A stretch of 64,000 nucleotides of DNA, taken from the NCBI GenBank assembly GCA_942491525.1, contig CALOBW010000033.1:264910-328909 (forward strand), in the 5' to 3' direction. The notes under the pieces were generated by a model that was not told where the DNA came from, searched no databases, and saw only the letters and a list, made by a program, of their open reading frames with translations. This document shows positions 34,824 through 44,300 of this stretch, piece by piece. This DNA comes from CAYWBU01 sp942491525 (GTDB taxonomy: Bacteria; Desulfobacterota; Desulfomonilia; UBA1062). The first letter of the stretch is position 1. Every line of letters starts with the position of its first letter. Made by a program: the position numbers and the translations under genes.

Positions 34824-35698
34824 TAAATTCTTCCAGCCTTTTTACGTTTCTTAATATAGGGAATGGCCGCTTCTCCGGCCTCAAAACCCGCCTCAATATA
34901 ATCGTCAATATGGTCAAAATCATACCATACGGCGTTCCTGACCTGGGGCGCAACCAGCAGATCAGCCATTTCGGCCCGCTGTCGGTTAAGAATCCTCCGT
35001 GAAATCTCGTCGGCCCGGGTGATGATATCGATGGTATTCTGCAAATCGTCAGCCGATTCACACGGCTCGATGCGTTGCGAGACATCTACACCGACTACAT
35101 ACCTGCCACCGAGCTTACGGGCAACGGAGACCGGCACAGCCTCGGCCCATCCGCCGTCCACATGATTCTCACCGTCAATCACCACCGGCGGCAGAATCCC
35201 GGGCACGGCACAGGTAGCTTTGATGGCCTGGCGCAGAGGTCCGCTTAGCATGACATTCTCTGTTCCCTGACAGATGTTGAGGGCGTTACAGCCAAACGAC
35301 ATGGGCAGATCTTCAAAGCTGATATCCGGAATCAGTTCGTCCATCCCCAGCAGAAAGGCCTCGGGATTGATCACCGAACGGTGCAGGAAGACCCGGTAGT
35401 AGTAGTACCCCTTACGGGCCCTGTCCGAGATGCGCTGCCAAAAGGTGTCATTGCCGCTGCCCTTGAGGGTATCAGCGTGATCCCTGAAGGTTGATGACTC
35501 CAGAAACTCCTTGAGAATCTTCTCAGTCTGGAGGGCACTAAGGGTCTGGGCATAGATAACGCCCACAACCGCGCCCATACTGGTGCCGGCCACTACAGAT
35601 GGTCGCAAACCGTCTTTTTCAAGGGCCTTGAGGAAACCGATATTGGCCAGGCCGCGGACACCGCCACCACCCAATGCCACACCAAAACTTGCTGCCAT
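34823..35698 (-). CDS. Patatin-like phospholipase (RssA-like)
   Basis: A 291-residue cytoplasmic lipid acyl hydrolase. All patatin landmarks are present: oxyanion loop GGGGVRGLANIG (residues 11-22), nucleophile Ser in AGTSMGAVVG, and the catalytic Asp in HVDGGWAEAVPV. It is like E. coli RssA. Its ribosome site GGGAGG is the distal arm of the upstream terminator hairpin at 35701-35735, which may make its translation sensitive to folding of read-through RNA. It is coupled to rluD downstream by TAATG. Confidence 0.9.
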   Translation of the reverse strand: MAASFGVALGGGGVRGLANIGFLKALEKDGLRPSVVAGTSMGAVVGVIYAQTLSALQTEKILKEFLESSTFRDHADTLKGSGNDTFWQRISDRARKGYYYYRVFLHRSVINPEAFLLGMDELIPDISFEDLPMSFGCNALNICQGTENVMLSGPLRQAIKATCAVPGILPPVVIDGENHVDGGWAEAVPVSVARKLGGRYVVGVDVSQRIEPCESADDLQNTIDIITRADEISRRILNRQRAEMADLLVAPQVRNAVWYDFDHIDDYIEAGFEAGEAAIPYIKKRKKAGRI

Positions 35699-35700
35699 AC

Positions 35701-35735
35701 AAAAAACCTCCCGATATATTCAATATATCGGGAGG
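35701..35735 (-). terminator. Intrinsic terminator of the purine permease gene, holding the patatin ribosome site
   Basis: On the minus strand a 14-bp perfect stem (35722-35735 with 35707-35720) is followed by six T (35706-35701). The 3' arm ends CGGGAGG, which stands 8 bases before the patatin ATG (35698) and is the only ribosome site there. Confidence 0.85.
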
Positions 35736-35750
35736 TCCGGTAATTTCAAT

Positions 35751-37061
35751 CTAGAACTTATCAACAACCAGCGAAAGGATTGCGAAAAGATCGATGACCA
35801 GCAGCATGGGCGTGATCTCTTCACGCTTGCCCATGGCCAGCTTGATCACTGTCCAGCTCAAGAATCCCCAGACAATACCCTGGGTAATTGAATAAGTTGC
35901 CGGAATCAGGATCATCGCAAGGAAGGCTGGGATGGCATCATCAAGGTTGCCCCAGTTAATCTTGGTAACCGGTTTCATCATAAACACACCCACCAGAACC
36001 AGCGCGGCTGAGGTGGCGATGGACGGTACAACCGAGAGCAGCGGAGAGAGGAACATGAAGGGCAGAAAGAGGAGGCCGGCCACAACAGAGGTCAGACCGG
36101 TACGCCCGCCCTCCTCGACTCCGGCCGCGCTCTCAATGTAGCTGGTGCCTGAGCTGGTGCCAAAAAGTCCGGAGATGGTGGTCGAGACAGAGTCAACAAT
36201 CATAGCCTGCTTGATGTTGCGGGGCTCGCCGTTCTCATCGGTCAGATCAGCGGCCTCAGCCACACCGATGAAGGTAGAGAGCGAGTCAAACATGTCGGTG
36301 AACAGAAAGGCAAAGATAATCGGCCAGACAGCCAGTTTGATAGACGCTACGAAATCGATGGCCATAAACACGCTGAAGTCCGGCATGGCGACCAGACCGC
36401 TCCAGTTGACCATAGGGGCAGAACCCCAGCCGCTGACACGGCCGATTGGAATAGCCAGCAAGGTGGTAATGATAATACCGATGATCAGAGCCCCCTTGCG
36501 GTGTTTGGCTACCATAATGGAGGTTATCAGCAGCCCGACTACAAAGGTTACGGTTGCGGCATTCAAATGGCCGAATGTCAGCAGGGTGGCCGGATGATCC
36601 ACGATGAAACCGGCATTTATGAAGCCGATCAGTGTAATGAAAAGACCGATACCGGCCGCCACGGCATATCTGATCTGCTTCGGGATCGATTTAACAATGT
36701 AAGTACGAACATTGAAAATGGACAGAATCAGAAAGACGATGCCCGACCAGAAGACTGCACCGAGCGCCACTTCCCAGCTGGCCTTGCCTGAAAGCACAAC
36801 CGAGTAGGTAAAGAAAGCGTTGAGGCCCATGCCCGGCGCCAGCGCAATCGGGTTATTGGCATAGAGTCCCATCATAATCGAACTGAATGCACTGACCAGA
36901 ACGGTAGCAGTCAGAACGCCACTGAACGGCATGCCGGTGGCGCTTATGATGGCCGGATTAACTACGACGATATACATCATAGCCAGGAAAGTTGTGATAC
37001 CGGCTACAACTTCCGTCTTGAAATCCGTCCCAAAATCACTGAAGCCAAAAAATTTATCCAT
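35751..37061 (-). CDS. NCS2 family purine (guanine/hypoxanthine) permease, AzgA-like
   Basis: A 436-residue inner-membrane H+ symporter with about 12 to 14 membrane segments. MDKFFGFSDFGTDFKTEVVAGITTFLAMMYIVVVNP (landmarks FKTEVVAGITTFLAMMYI) is the AzgA/PbuG N-terminus, and GMGLNAFFTY and GTSSGTSYIESAAGVEEGGRTGLT (landmarks SYIESAAGV, GGRTGL) are the two half-helix substrate motifs. The ATG at 37061 follows GGGGGGAG; an upstream start at 37073 is less likely. It is monocistronic: its own promoter is at 37092-37120 and its terminator at 35701-35735. Confidence 0.92.
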   Translation of the reverse strand: MDKFFGFSDFGTDFKTEVVAGITTFLAMMYIVVVNPAIISATGMPFSGVLTATVLVSAFSSIMMGLYANNPIALAPGMGLNAFFTYSVVLSGKASWEVALGAVFWSGIVFLILSIFNVRTYIVKSIPKQIRYAVAAGIGLFITLIGFINAGFIVDHPATLLTFGHLNAATVTFVVGLLITSIMVAKHRKGALIIGIIITTLLAIPIGRVSGWGSAPMVNWSGLVAMPDFSVFMAIDFVASIKLAVWPIIFAFLFTDMFDSLSTFIGVAEAADLTDENGEPRNIKQAMIVDSVSTTISGLFGTSSGTSYIESAAGVEEGGRTGLTSVVAGLLFLPFMFLSPLLSVVPSIATSAALVLVGVFMMKPVTKINWGNLDDAIPAFLAMILIPATYSITQGIVWGFLSWTVIKLAMGKREEITPMLLVIDLFAILSLVVDKF

Positions 37062-37091
37062 TTCTCCCCCCAAGGTTATTTATAGCGTTTT

Positions 37092-37120
37092 CATATATTG
37101 GGATTATCAAATGAGGTCAA
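37092..37120 (-). promoter_or_regulatory. Promoter of the purine permease gene
   Basis: On the minus strand TTGACC (37120-37115), 17-base spacer, TATATG (37097-37092), 30 bases before the ATG at 37061. No purine-riboswitch core is recognisable in the short leader. Confidence 0.6.
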
Positions 37121-37313
37121 CCAATTAAGCCAATGTCCCCATTATTCCGGCGCAGAGCGGTATTAGATGCTCATCATAGTTATTTTTATGAAGTTTATCT
37201 AAGCATTATTTAAGTTTAGGATTTTAAATACCGAAATCTAGTTACAATTGTTTTATGTGTCACAAAGCAAAACCAATGTGAGCTGCAACAAATTAAGTAT
37301 CAGAGGAGAACAG

Positions 37314-39386
37314 ATGCTTTGTTATAAGAGAGAAAAGAACATGAATCTGCATCCGTCCATGACTCAAATGATTGTTACATTGACTCTTGTAATGCTGATT
37401 TCAACAGCGCTGCCCCCAGCCGACATTTCCGCAGATGAGATCGATGACTTCACCGAACTGAGTCTTGAAGAGCTGATGAATATTGAGGTGACCTCGGTAT
37501 CCAAGAAGGCGCAGAAGATTTCAGATGCACCGGCGGCCATCTTTGTAGTCAGCGATGAAGATATTCGGCGCTCCGGCGTCACAACTATCCAAGACGCATT
37601 ACGGATGGTGCCGGGTATTCAGGTTGCCAAGATCGACGCCAACAAATGGGCCATAACTTCACGCGGCTTCAACGACCGTTTCGCCAACAAGCTGCTGGTA
37701 CTCGTTGACGGCCGCAGCGTCTACACCCCCATGTTTTCAGGTGTCTACTGGAATATGCAGGACATCATCCTTGAAGATGTGGCCCGCATCGAAGTCATCA
37801 GGGGACCGGGTGCAGCCCTCTGGGGCGCCAATGCCGTTAACGGCGTCATTAATATCATCACCAAGACAACAGCCGAAACCCAGGGCGTCATGGCTTCAGC
37901 CGGCGCCGGCAGCGAAGAGCGTGGCTTTGTAAACCTGCGCTACGGCGGCAAATTTGGTGACGATGACGCCTATCGGGTCTGGGCCAAGTATTTCAACCGC
38001 GACAGTTCGGTTGACAGCTACGGCCATAAGGCCAATGATGACTGGGAAGGCCTGCGCAGCGGTTTCAGAGTCGACCTTCAGGAGGGAGCCAATGATACGG
38101 TCACCCTACAGGGTGATGTTTACAAGGGCCTGGCCAACGAAACCATCAACCGCAAACTGCTGGTAGCGCCCTACTCGTTAAATCTCAACCAGCAGATAGA
38201 TCTCTTCGAGGCCAATTTGCTGAGCCGCTGGGACCACACCTTTGGAGGTGGTTCCGATATGTCACTGCAATTCTACTACGACCACATCGACCGCGATGCA
38301 TCCAATCTATCACCCATGCGCAACACCTTTGACGTGGACTTCCAGCACCGCATTCAGGCTGACGATATCAATGAGATCGTCTGGGGCCTGGGCTACCGCT
38401 ATACGGCCGATAAAGTAGAAGGCTCACTGGATTCGGCCCTGCTGCCTAAGAGCGACAAGACCAGCCTCTACTCGGCCTTTATCCAGAATCAGATCAGCCT
38501 TATTCCGACTGAACTGAGCATGACCGTCGGCAGTAAATTTGAACACAACTCCTACACCGGCCTAGAGATTCAGCCCAGCCTGCGTATGATCTGGACACCC
38601 CAGGACAAATTATCTTTCTGGGGTTCGGTATCCAGGGCGGTTAGAACACCCAGCCGCGGTGAGAGAAACGTCCTTGCCACCAATGCGGTCTATGAACCCG
38701 GCACCTATCACCCGACTCTGCCGACCGCACTGCACATCTTTGGCAATTCAGAGATGGAGTCCGAAAGCATGATGGCCTACGAGATGGGCACCCGGATCCT
38801 GCCGCTGAACAACCTTTCTCTGGACATGAGCACCTTCTACAATGACTACGACAAACTGCAGTCTGTGGAACTGGTACCCTTCATGATGAGCGAGATCAAC
38901 TACTACGGCCAACACTACATGATCCCGAACATGGCAGGCAACAAGATGGAAGCCTACACTTACGGCTTTGAAATGGCCGCCGACTGGCGCCCGATGGAGT
39001 GGTGGCAGTTCAAACTGGCCTACACCTATCTGCAGATGAAAATTGAACCCAAGAGCAGCAGCCTTGACTTCTTCTCGCCCACAATTGCCGGTTCCAGCCC
39101 ACACAACCAGATCTCGCTGCGCTCCGTCATGGATCTGCCCCACAACCTGGAGCTGGACCTCTGGCTGCGCTATGTGGACGATTTAAGAAAGCAGGCCACG
39201 GTCGACAGTTACACAACCATGGATTTAAGATTTGGCTGGCACATTCGCGAGGATCTGGAACTCAGCATCGTCGGACAGAATCTGTTCCAGAAACGCCATG
39301 CAGAATTCTCTCCAAGCTACCTGCTTGACACCTTGCCGTCCGAGATGGAACGCGGTATTTATGCCAAAATCACCTGGGAGATGTAA
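37314..39386 (+). CDS. TonB-dependent outer-membrane receptor
   Basis: 690 residues. ATG 37314 follows GAGGAG by 5 bases; in-frame starts further upstream lack one. A long basic N-region is followed by a signal hydrophobic stretch (IVTLTLVMLISTAL), then LSLEELMNIEVTSVSKK, the plug domain (APAAIFVVSDEDIRRSGVTTI, DALRMVPGIQVAKID, VEVIRGPGAALWGANAVNGVINIITK-type strand; landmarks RGPGAALWGANA, GVINII) and a 22-strand barrel to the C-terminal KITWEM. FANKLLVLVDGRSVYTPMFSGVYW marks the subgroup that sits beside YfiR proteins. The ligand is unknown. It is the first gene of an operon with YfiR and a diguanylate cyclase. Confidence 0.92.
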   Translation: MLCYKREKNMNLHPSMTQMIVTLTLVMLISTALPPADISADEIDDFTELSLEELMNIEVTSVSKKAQKISDAPAAIFVVSDEDIRRSGVTTIQDALRMVPGIQVAKIDANKWAITSRGFNDRFANKLLVLVDGRSVYTPMFSGVYWNMQDIILEDVARIEVIRGPGAALWGANAVNGVINIITKTTAETQGVMASAGAGSEERGFVNLRYGGKFGDDDAYRVWAKYFNRDSSVDSYGHKANDDWEGLRSGFRVDLQEGANDTVTLQGDVYKGLANETINRKLLVAPYSLNLNQQIDLFEANLLSRWDHTFGGGSDMSLQFYYDHIDRDASNLSPMRNTFDVDFQHRIQADDINEIVWGLGYRYTADKVEGSLDSALLPKSDKTSLYSAFIQNQISLIPTELSMTVGSKFEHNSYTGLEIQPSLRMIWTPQDKLSFWGSVSRAVRTPSRGERNVLATNAVYEPGTYHPTLPTALHIFGNSEMESESMMAYEMGTRILPLNNLSLDMSTFYNDYDKLQSVELVPFMMSEINYYGQHYMIPNMAGNKMEAYTYGFEMAADWRPMEWWQFKLAYTYLQMKIEPKSSSLDFFSPTIAGSSPHNQISLRSVMDLPHNLELDLWLRYVDDLRKQATVDSYTTMDLRFGWHIREDLELSIVGQNLFQKRHAEFSPSYLLDTLPSEMERGIYAKITWEM

Positions 39387-39392
39387 AATTTC

Positions 39393-39941
39393 ATGAGAGC
39401 AGCCAAACTGATTACAATCTGGTCGGTGGCGTTACTTTGCGCTCTGCCATGCCATGCACAGCAGAACGTATCGCGCGAATATATCATCAAGGCGGCCACC
39501 CTCTACAATATCTGCCGCTACATTGAATGGCCCATCGGAGCCTTCAGCAGCGCCGACGCCCCTCTCGGCCTGGTAATCCTCGGCCAGGATCCTTTTGGCG
39601 AATCTATCCAGGCCATCGCCGGCAAGCAGGTGCGCGGCCGGAATATCGAAATCAGTTACATTGACACCCTCCAGGATTTTCATGGTGGACACATCTTATT
39701 CATCAGCCGATCAGCCGCGTCAGAGATCTCTTCCATTCTGAAGTTCATGTCATCACAGCCAATCCTGACCGTCGGCGACATGGACAATTTTGCTGAACTG
39801 GGCGGTATGATCAACTTCTACATTGAGAACAACCGCATCCGCTTTGACATCAACGCTGACGAGGCTGAGAATGCCAATCTTAAGATCAGCTCAAACCTGA
39901 TGAAACTGGGTAATATTGTTGAGACCGGGAGTGCCAGATGA
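39393..39941 (+). CDS. YfiR family (DUF4154) periplasmic protein
   Basis: 182 residues with a signal peptide (to about residue 22, CHAQ). The core is the DUF4154 pattern: REYIIKAATLYNICRYIEWP, LGLVILGQDPFGESIQAI, and PILTVGDMDNFAELGGMINFYIENNRIRFDIN (landmarks LTVGDMDNF, GGMINF, RFDIN). In Pseudomonas YfiR binds the periplasmic domain of the diguanylate cyclase YfiN and holds it inactive. Here the cyclase gene overlaps it by 4 bases and the TonB receptor gene precedes it by 6, so a receptor-to-c-di-GMP signalling chain is suggested. Confidence 0.9.
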   Translation: MRAAKLITIWSVALLCALPCHAQQNVSREYIIKAATLYNICRYIEWPIGAFSSADAPLGLVILGQDPFGESIQAIAGKQVRGRNIEISYIDTLQDFHGGHILFISRSAASEISSILKFMSSQPILTVGDMDNFAELGGMINFYIENNRIRFDINADEAENANLKISSNLMKLGNIVETGSAR

Positions 39942-41302
39942 AACTGATCAGCAAATTCTCCCTCAAACGCAAACTCAACCTGATCACCATCTCAATCGCA
40001 TTCATGGTGCTCTTGATCTCAGCTGTTCTTTCGACCGGCTACAAGGTATACAGCTTCCGTCAGACAATGCTGGAAAACCTGGCCACCCTCGCGGCCGTCA
40101 CCGCCTACAACAGCTCTGCCGCCATAGTCTTCTTTGACCAGGATTCAGCCCGCGAAACGCTCTCGGCCCTCAAGGTCGAGCCCAATATCGTTTCTGCGGC
40201 CATCTTTGACCTTCAGGGACAGATCTTTGCATCGTACGGCAATGACCATGAGCTGATTGAAAAATCACGCCAGCTGATAGACCCGGACACGCGCTACGCC
40301 TTCGACAATGAGCATCTGCACATGAGCCAGCCGATAAATCTCGACGACGAGCAGCTGGGGACAATCTACATCGTATCCAACCTGACCAAACTCTACCAGG
40401 ATATTAAATTCAACGCCATGGCCCTCTCGCTGGTCGTTCTGATTTCAGTTCTGATAAGCTACCTCCTATCCTCCCGACTGCACGACCTGATCTCCAAGCC
40501 CATTCTGAGCATGGCCGACAAGATGAACATGGTTTCGCACGACAAAAACTATTCAATCAGGATAGAGAAACAGCGCAACGATGAACTGGGCATCCTGATA
40601 GAGGGATTCAACGACATGCTCAGTCAGATCCAGTCGCGCGACAAGCGTTTGGAAAAACAGCGTGACGAACTTGAAGACCAGGTCAAAGAACGCACCGCGG
40701 CGCTAGAGAACCAGAAGAATGAACTTGAACAGGCCCTTGAAGAGATTAAGATCCTGACCGTTACCGATCCACTTACGGAAAGCTATAACCGGACCTATCT
40801 GACCGACAACCTGCCCCATGAACTCAAACGCGCCAAGCGCTACAGGCACCCGATCTCTGTCATCATGTGCGATATTGACTACTTCAAACAGATCAATGAT
40901 ACCTACGGTCATCAGGCCGGCGACCAGGTTCTGATGGACTTTGTGCTCTGCGTAATGGACCATATCCGGGTCAATGTTGACTGGGTCGTGCGCTACGGCG
41001 GCGAAGAATTCCTGATTATCCTGCCAGAAACCGACCTGACCGGCGCCCTCTGCCTGGGCGAAAGACTGCGCAAATCAGTTGAAGAGACTGAGATCCGCAC
41101 CGGCATGGAGAGCATAAACATCACGGCAAGTTTCGGCGTGGCCTGTTACACACCCGACAGTTTTTCCCCGGCCATCTCACCTGAAGCCATGATCAATCTG
41201 GCCGACGAGTGCATGTACCGCGCCAAGGACGGCGGCCGCAACCGTGTAATCGGCGAGCTGACCCGCAGCAAGGAATCCCAGGCCCACTCCGCTGACTGTT
41301 GA
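39938..41302 (+). CDS. Membrane diguanylate cyclase, CHASE8-HAMP-GGDEF (YfiN/TpbB-like)
   Basis: 454 residues. TM1 (about 17-38), a periplasmic CHASE8-type sensor (about 40-150, with NLATLAAVTAYNSSAAIVF), TM2 (about 155-178), HAMP (about 180-230), a coiled coil (230-275) and a GGDEF domain ending the protein. The active site reads RYGGEEFLIILPE, so it should be active. The inhibitory I-site (RxxD) before it is absent: VNVD stands in its place, so product inhibition is probably lost. It makes c-di-GMP under control of the YfiR partner. Its stop lies one base from that of the convergent kinase gene. Confidence 0.92.
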   Translation: MKLISKFSLKRKLNLITISIAFMVLLISAVLSTGYKVYSFRQTMLENLATLAAVTAYNSSAAIVFFDQDSARETLSALKVEPNIVSAAIFDLQGQIFASYGNDHELIEKSRQLIDPDTRYAFDNEHLHMSQPINLDDEQLGTIYIVSNLTKLYQDIKFNAMALSLVVLISVLISYLLSSRLHDLISKPILSMADKMNMVSHDKNYSIRIEKQRNDELGILIEGFNDMLSQIQSRDKRLEKQRDELEDQVKERTAALENQKNELEQALEEIKILTVTDPLTESYNRTYLTDNLPHELKRAKRYRHPISVIMCDIDYFKQINDTYGHQAGDQVLMDFVLCVMDHIRVNVDWVVRYGGEEFLIILPETDLTGALCLGERLRKSVEETEIRTGMESINITASFGVACYTPDSFSPAISPEAMINLADECMYRAKDGGRNRVIGELTRSKESQAHSADC

Positions 41303-41303
41303 A

Positions 41304-44300
41304 TCACACGCCCCGGGCAGCATCTGTCCGGGGCAGAAAGAGGCTGAAGGTACATCCATAGCCCGGCCTGTTCTGAAGTTGGATGCCACCCTTATGAGCT
41401 CTGACAAGTCCCAAGACCTCCGGTAGCCCCAGGCCCCTGCCGACAAACTTGGTCGTAAAGAACGGATCAAAAATCTTGCTTAGATGTTCAGAATCGATAC
41501 CGGGCCCACTGTCACTAATATCTACCACGACATACCTGCCAGCGGGCAGTACATCGTTGAGGTAGGTCTGAACGTCTTCAGCATGCTGCACCTCATAGAT
41601 CCGCAGCGCAACGCTCCCGCCACTCTCAGCCATGGCCTCCATTGAGTTCGTCAGCAGATTGACCAACGCCTTGCGAATCGAGCTACTGTCCACATCCACA
41701 ACACACGGGTCACTAGGAAGCTCCAGTCTGAGCTCAATTTTATCCTGCAGGCTAACATCAATCTCCTCACCAATTGCTGCAACCAGCCCCACCAGATCAA
41801 CCGGCGCCTTGTCAATCTTGGCCTGCCCGACAAAGGTAAGCATGATGTTTGACATCTCGGCCGCCCGTTTTGCTGAATTATAGGCCCCGATGACATTGTG
41901 TGAAATGCTATCCGCGGACGAGATCTCGCCCATCACCATCTCCAGATTGCCCATGACAGCCATCAGAATATTGTTAAAATTATGGGCGATACTGCCGGCC
42001 ATCACATTCAGGCTCTCAAACTTGCGGGTCAGCTCAATCTGTTTTTGAAGTTTCTGGCGCTCCTGTTCCGCCCTTTTCCTGGCACTGATGTCACGGGTTA
42101 TGCCGTGCAGTCCGACAGGCTTGCCACTCTCATCACGAATGAATGACACACTCAGTTCCACCCAAAATAGTGAATTGTGCGGATGATAGTGCTCTAGCTC
42201 AAAGGTGATAAACCGGTTGGGATCCGCGTTGCCCGCATTTTCAATCTCCATCTCCCTGGCCAAAATCAACGCCGCCTTCTCCATCGACTGGGGCGGCAGT
42301 TTGTCCTCAAGTTTAATCTTCATAAACTCATCAGGCGAGACCCCAAAAACGCTTTGACAGGAGGGACTGATGTAGTAGGACTGCATATTCATATCTGTCA
42401 TCCAGACCACATCAGGACTGGCCTCCGTGAGGAATCTGTACCTGGCCTCACTCTGGCGTAATTGATCCTCAATCTTCTTGCGGGCACTGATATCGATGGA
42501 TATGCCCAATGCGGCATAGACCTGATCTGCGGCATCCACCAACGGATAGGCGGTAAACAGAGCTGCAAACTCCTCCCCCCCGCTGCGTACAAGGGTCATC
42601 TCCCCATGAAAACTCTGGCGCCGGCAAACCATATCGTCGATCAGATCAGGAAATTTATCAACGTCTTCCGGCCTATGCAGCATTGCAACGGGCTTGCCGA
42701 TCACATCATCCCGTTTGAAACCAAAAATATTTTCAGCCCCGGTGCTGAATTCGGTTATATGGGCATCGCGCCCGTCCAGATCAGTCACAATGATTGAAAC
42801 ATCGACTGCCGCATCAAATATTGAACGTAAAAAATCGCGGTTGCGCAGAATCTCATCCTGAATCTTTTTACGTTTAGTAATATCCAGGCCGATCAGGGTC
42901 AGAGCAGTTATCCGTCCATCCTGCCATATTGGACCGACATTTGTTTCAAAATAGCGTCTGGACGCCATCCTGCCGCCTGAGCGATATTCGCACCTGGCCG
43001 GCTGACCGCTGACAAAAACATCCCTCAAAACGCTGCGGGCTGCCTCGTGATAGTCCGGATCAACATAATCAAAAATAGAACTGCCCAGTACATCGCGTTC
43101 AGTCAGGCCCTCGGGAAACATATTTGCAAATTCTATACGCCCATCCTGATCAGTGATGATAATATAATTGGGAGCATGCTGCACCAGTGAGCGCCACTTC
43201 GACTCTGATATCTGGAGCTGCTTTTCCATCTCCTTGCGCTCTGTGATATCGGTGCCAAAGCTCAACGTTCCGGCCGGCACCCCATGCTCATCCCTCAGCA
43301 GCGTATTATTCCAGACAACCGATCGTTCCTGGCCGCTGCTAGTTACAACAAGCCCCTCCACTTGCGGCACGCACTCCATCTGCCCAGCCATAACCTGATT
43401 AAAGGCCTCCCAAGCGGCGGCAGTATGATGTTTAGGCAGCACCAGACTGAACCATTCCCGGCTGATCAGTTCATCCTGCTCATAACCCAGAATCTGGCTC
43501 CCCTCCGCATTAATCAGAGTAACTTCGCCGCGCCGGTCCAGCGCCAGAATAATGCCCCCCGCGATATCAAGATACTGACGAGCCCTCTCCCGCTCTTTAG
43601 CCAGGGCATCGCGAGTCTCTTTCTGGTCAGTAACATCATATCCAAAGACCTGGACAGCCGTAATCTTCCCGCTTAAATCACGGACAGGCTGAAATGTCGT
43701 GCTGAACCAGTATCCCCGCCCACGAATAACGATGAAATCTTCACTCTGATGCGCGGTTCCACTCTGAACTACCCCCGCAATTAGTTCAACAATCCGACCC
43801 TCCAAAGCCGGCAGGTAATCATATATCGACGTCCCTTCAATATCAGCAGGCGTACCACCCAGAATTTTAGCTGAAGCAGGATTTACCATTAAAATAATCC
43901 CGTTAAGATCAAGGTAGGTGATCGGAGCATCAACATTATCGAACAGCACCCGGTGTTTCTCTTCACTCTGACGCAACTGCAGAGTCCGTTCCTCAAGCAG
44001 ATCCTCGACACCCAGCAGCGCCCGCTCACGACTGGTCTGTTCCACTATCTTAACCACATACTCCGGTGCAAAGGGTTTACGAATATATGCACTGATGCCC
44101 TTACGCATCAGATCAACGGCCAGCCGGGGGTCAGCATCCTCGGTCATCACCACAAAAGCAGTCTGCGGAAAAAGAACCCGGAATCGATCAATCAGACAAC
44201 TCCCCGTGCAATCGGGCAGATGGTATTCAAACAGAACTACATCAGGCCGCCACTCATCAAATTTCCGACTGCCGCTTTCAATTGAACCCTCGCTGGCAAC

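Noticed and set aside
37062..37120. Purine riboswitch before the purine permease
   Set aside because: The leader from the promoter is only about 20-25 bases and lacks the three-way junction sequences.
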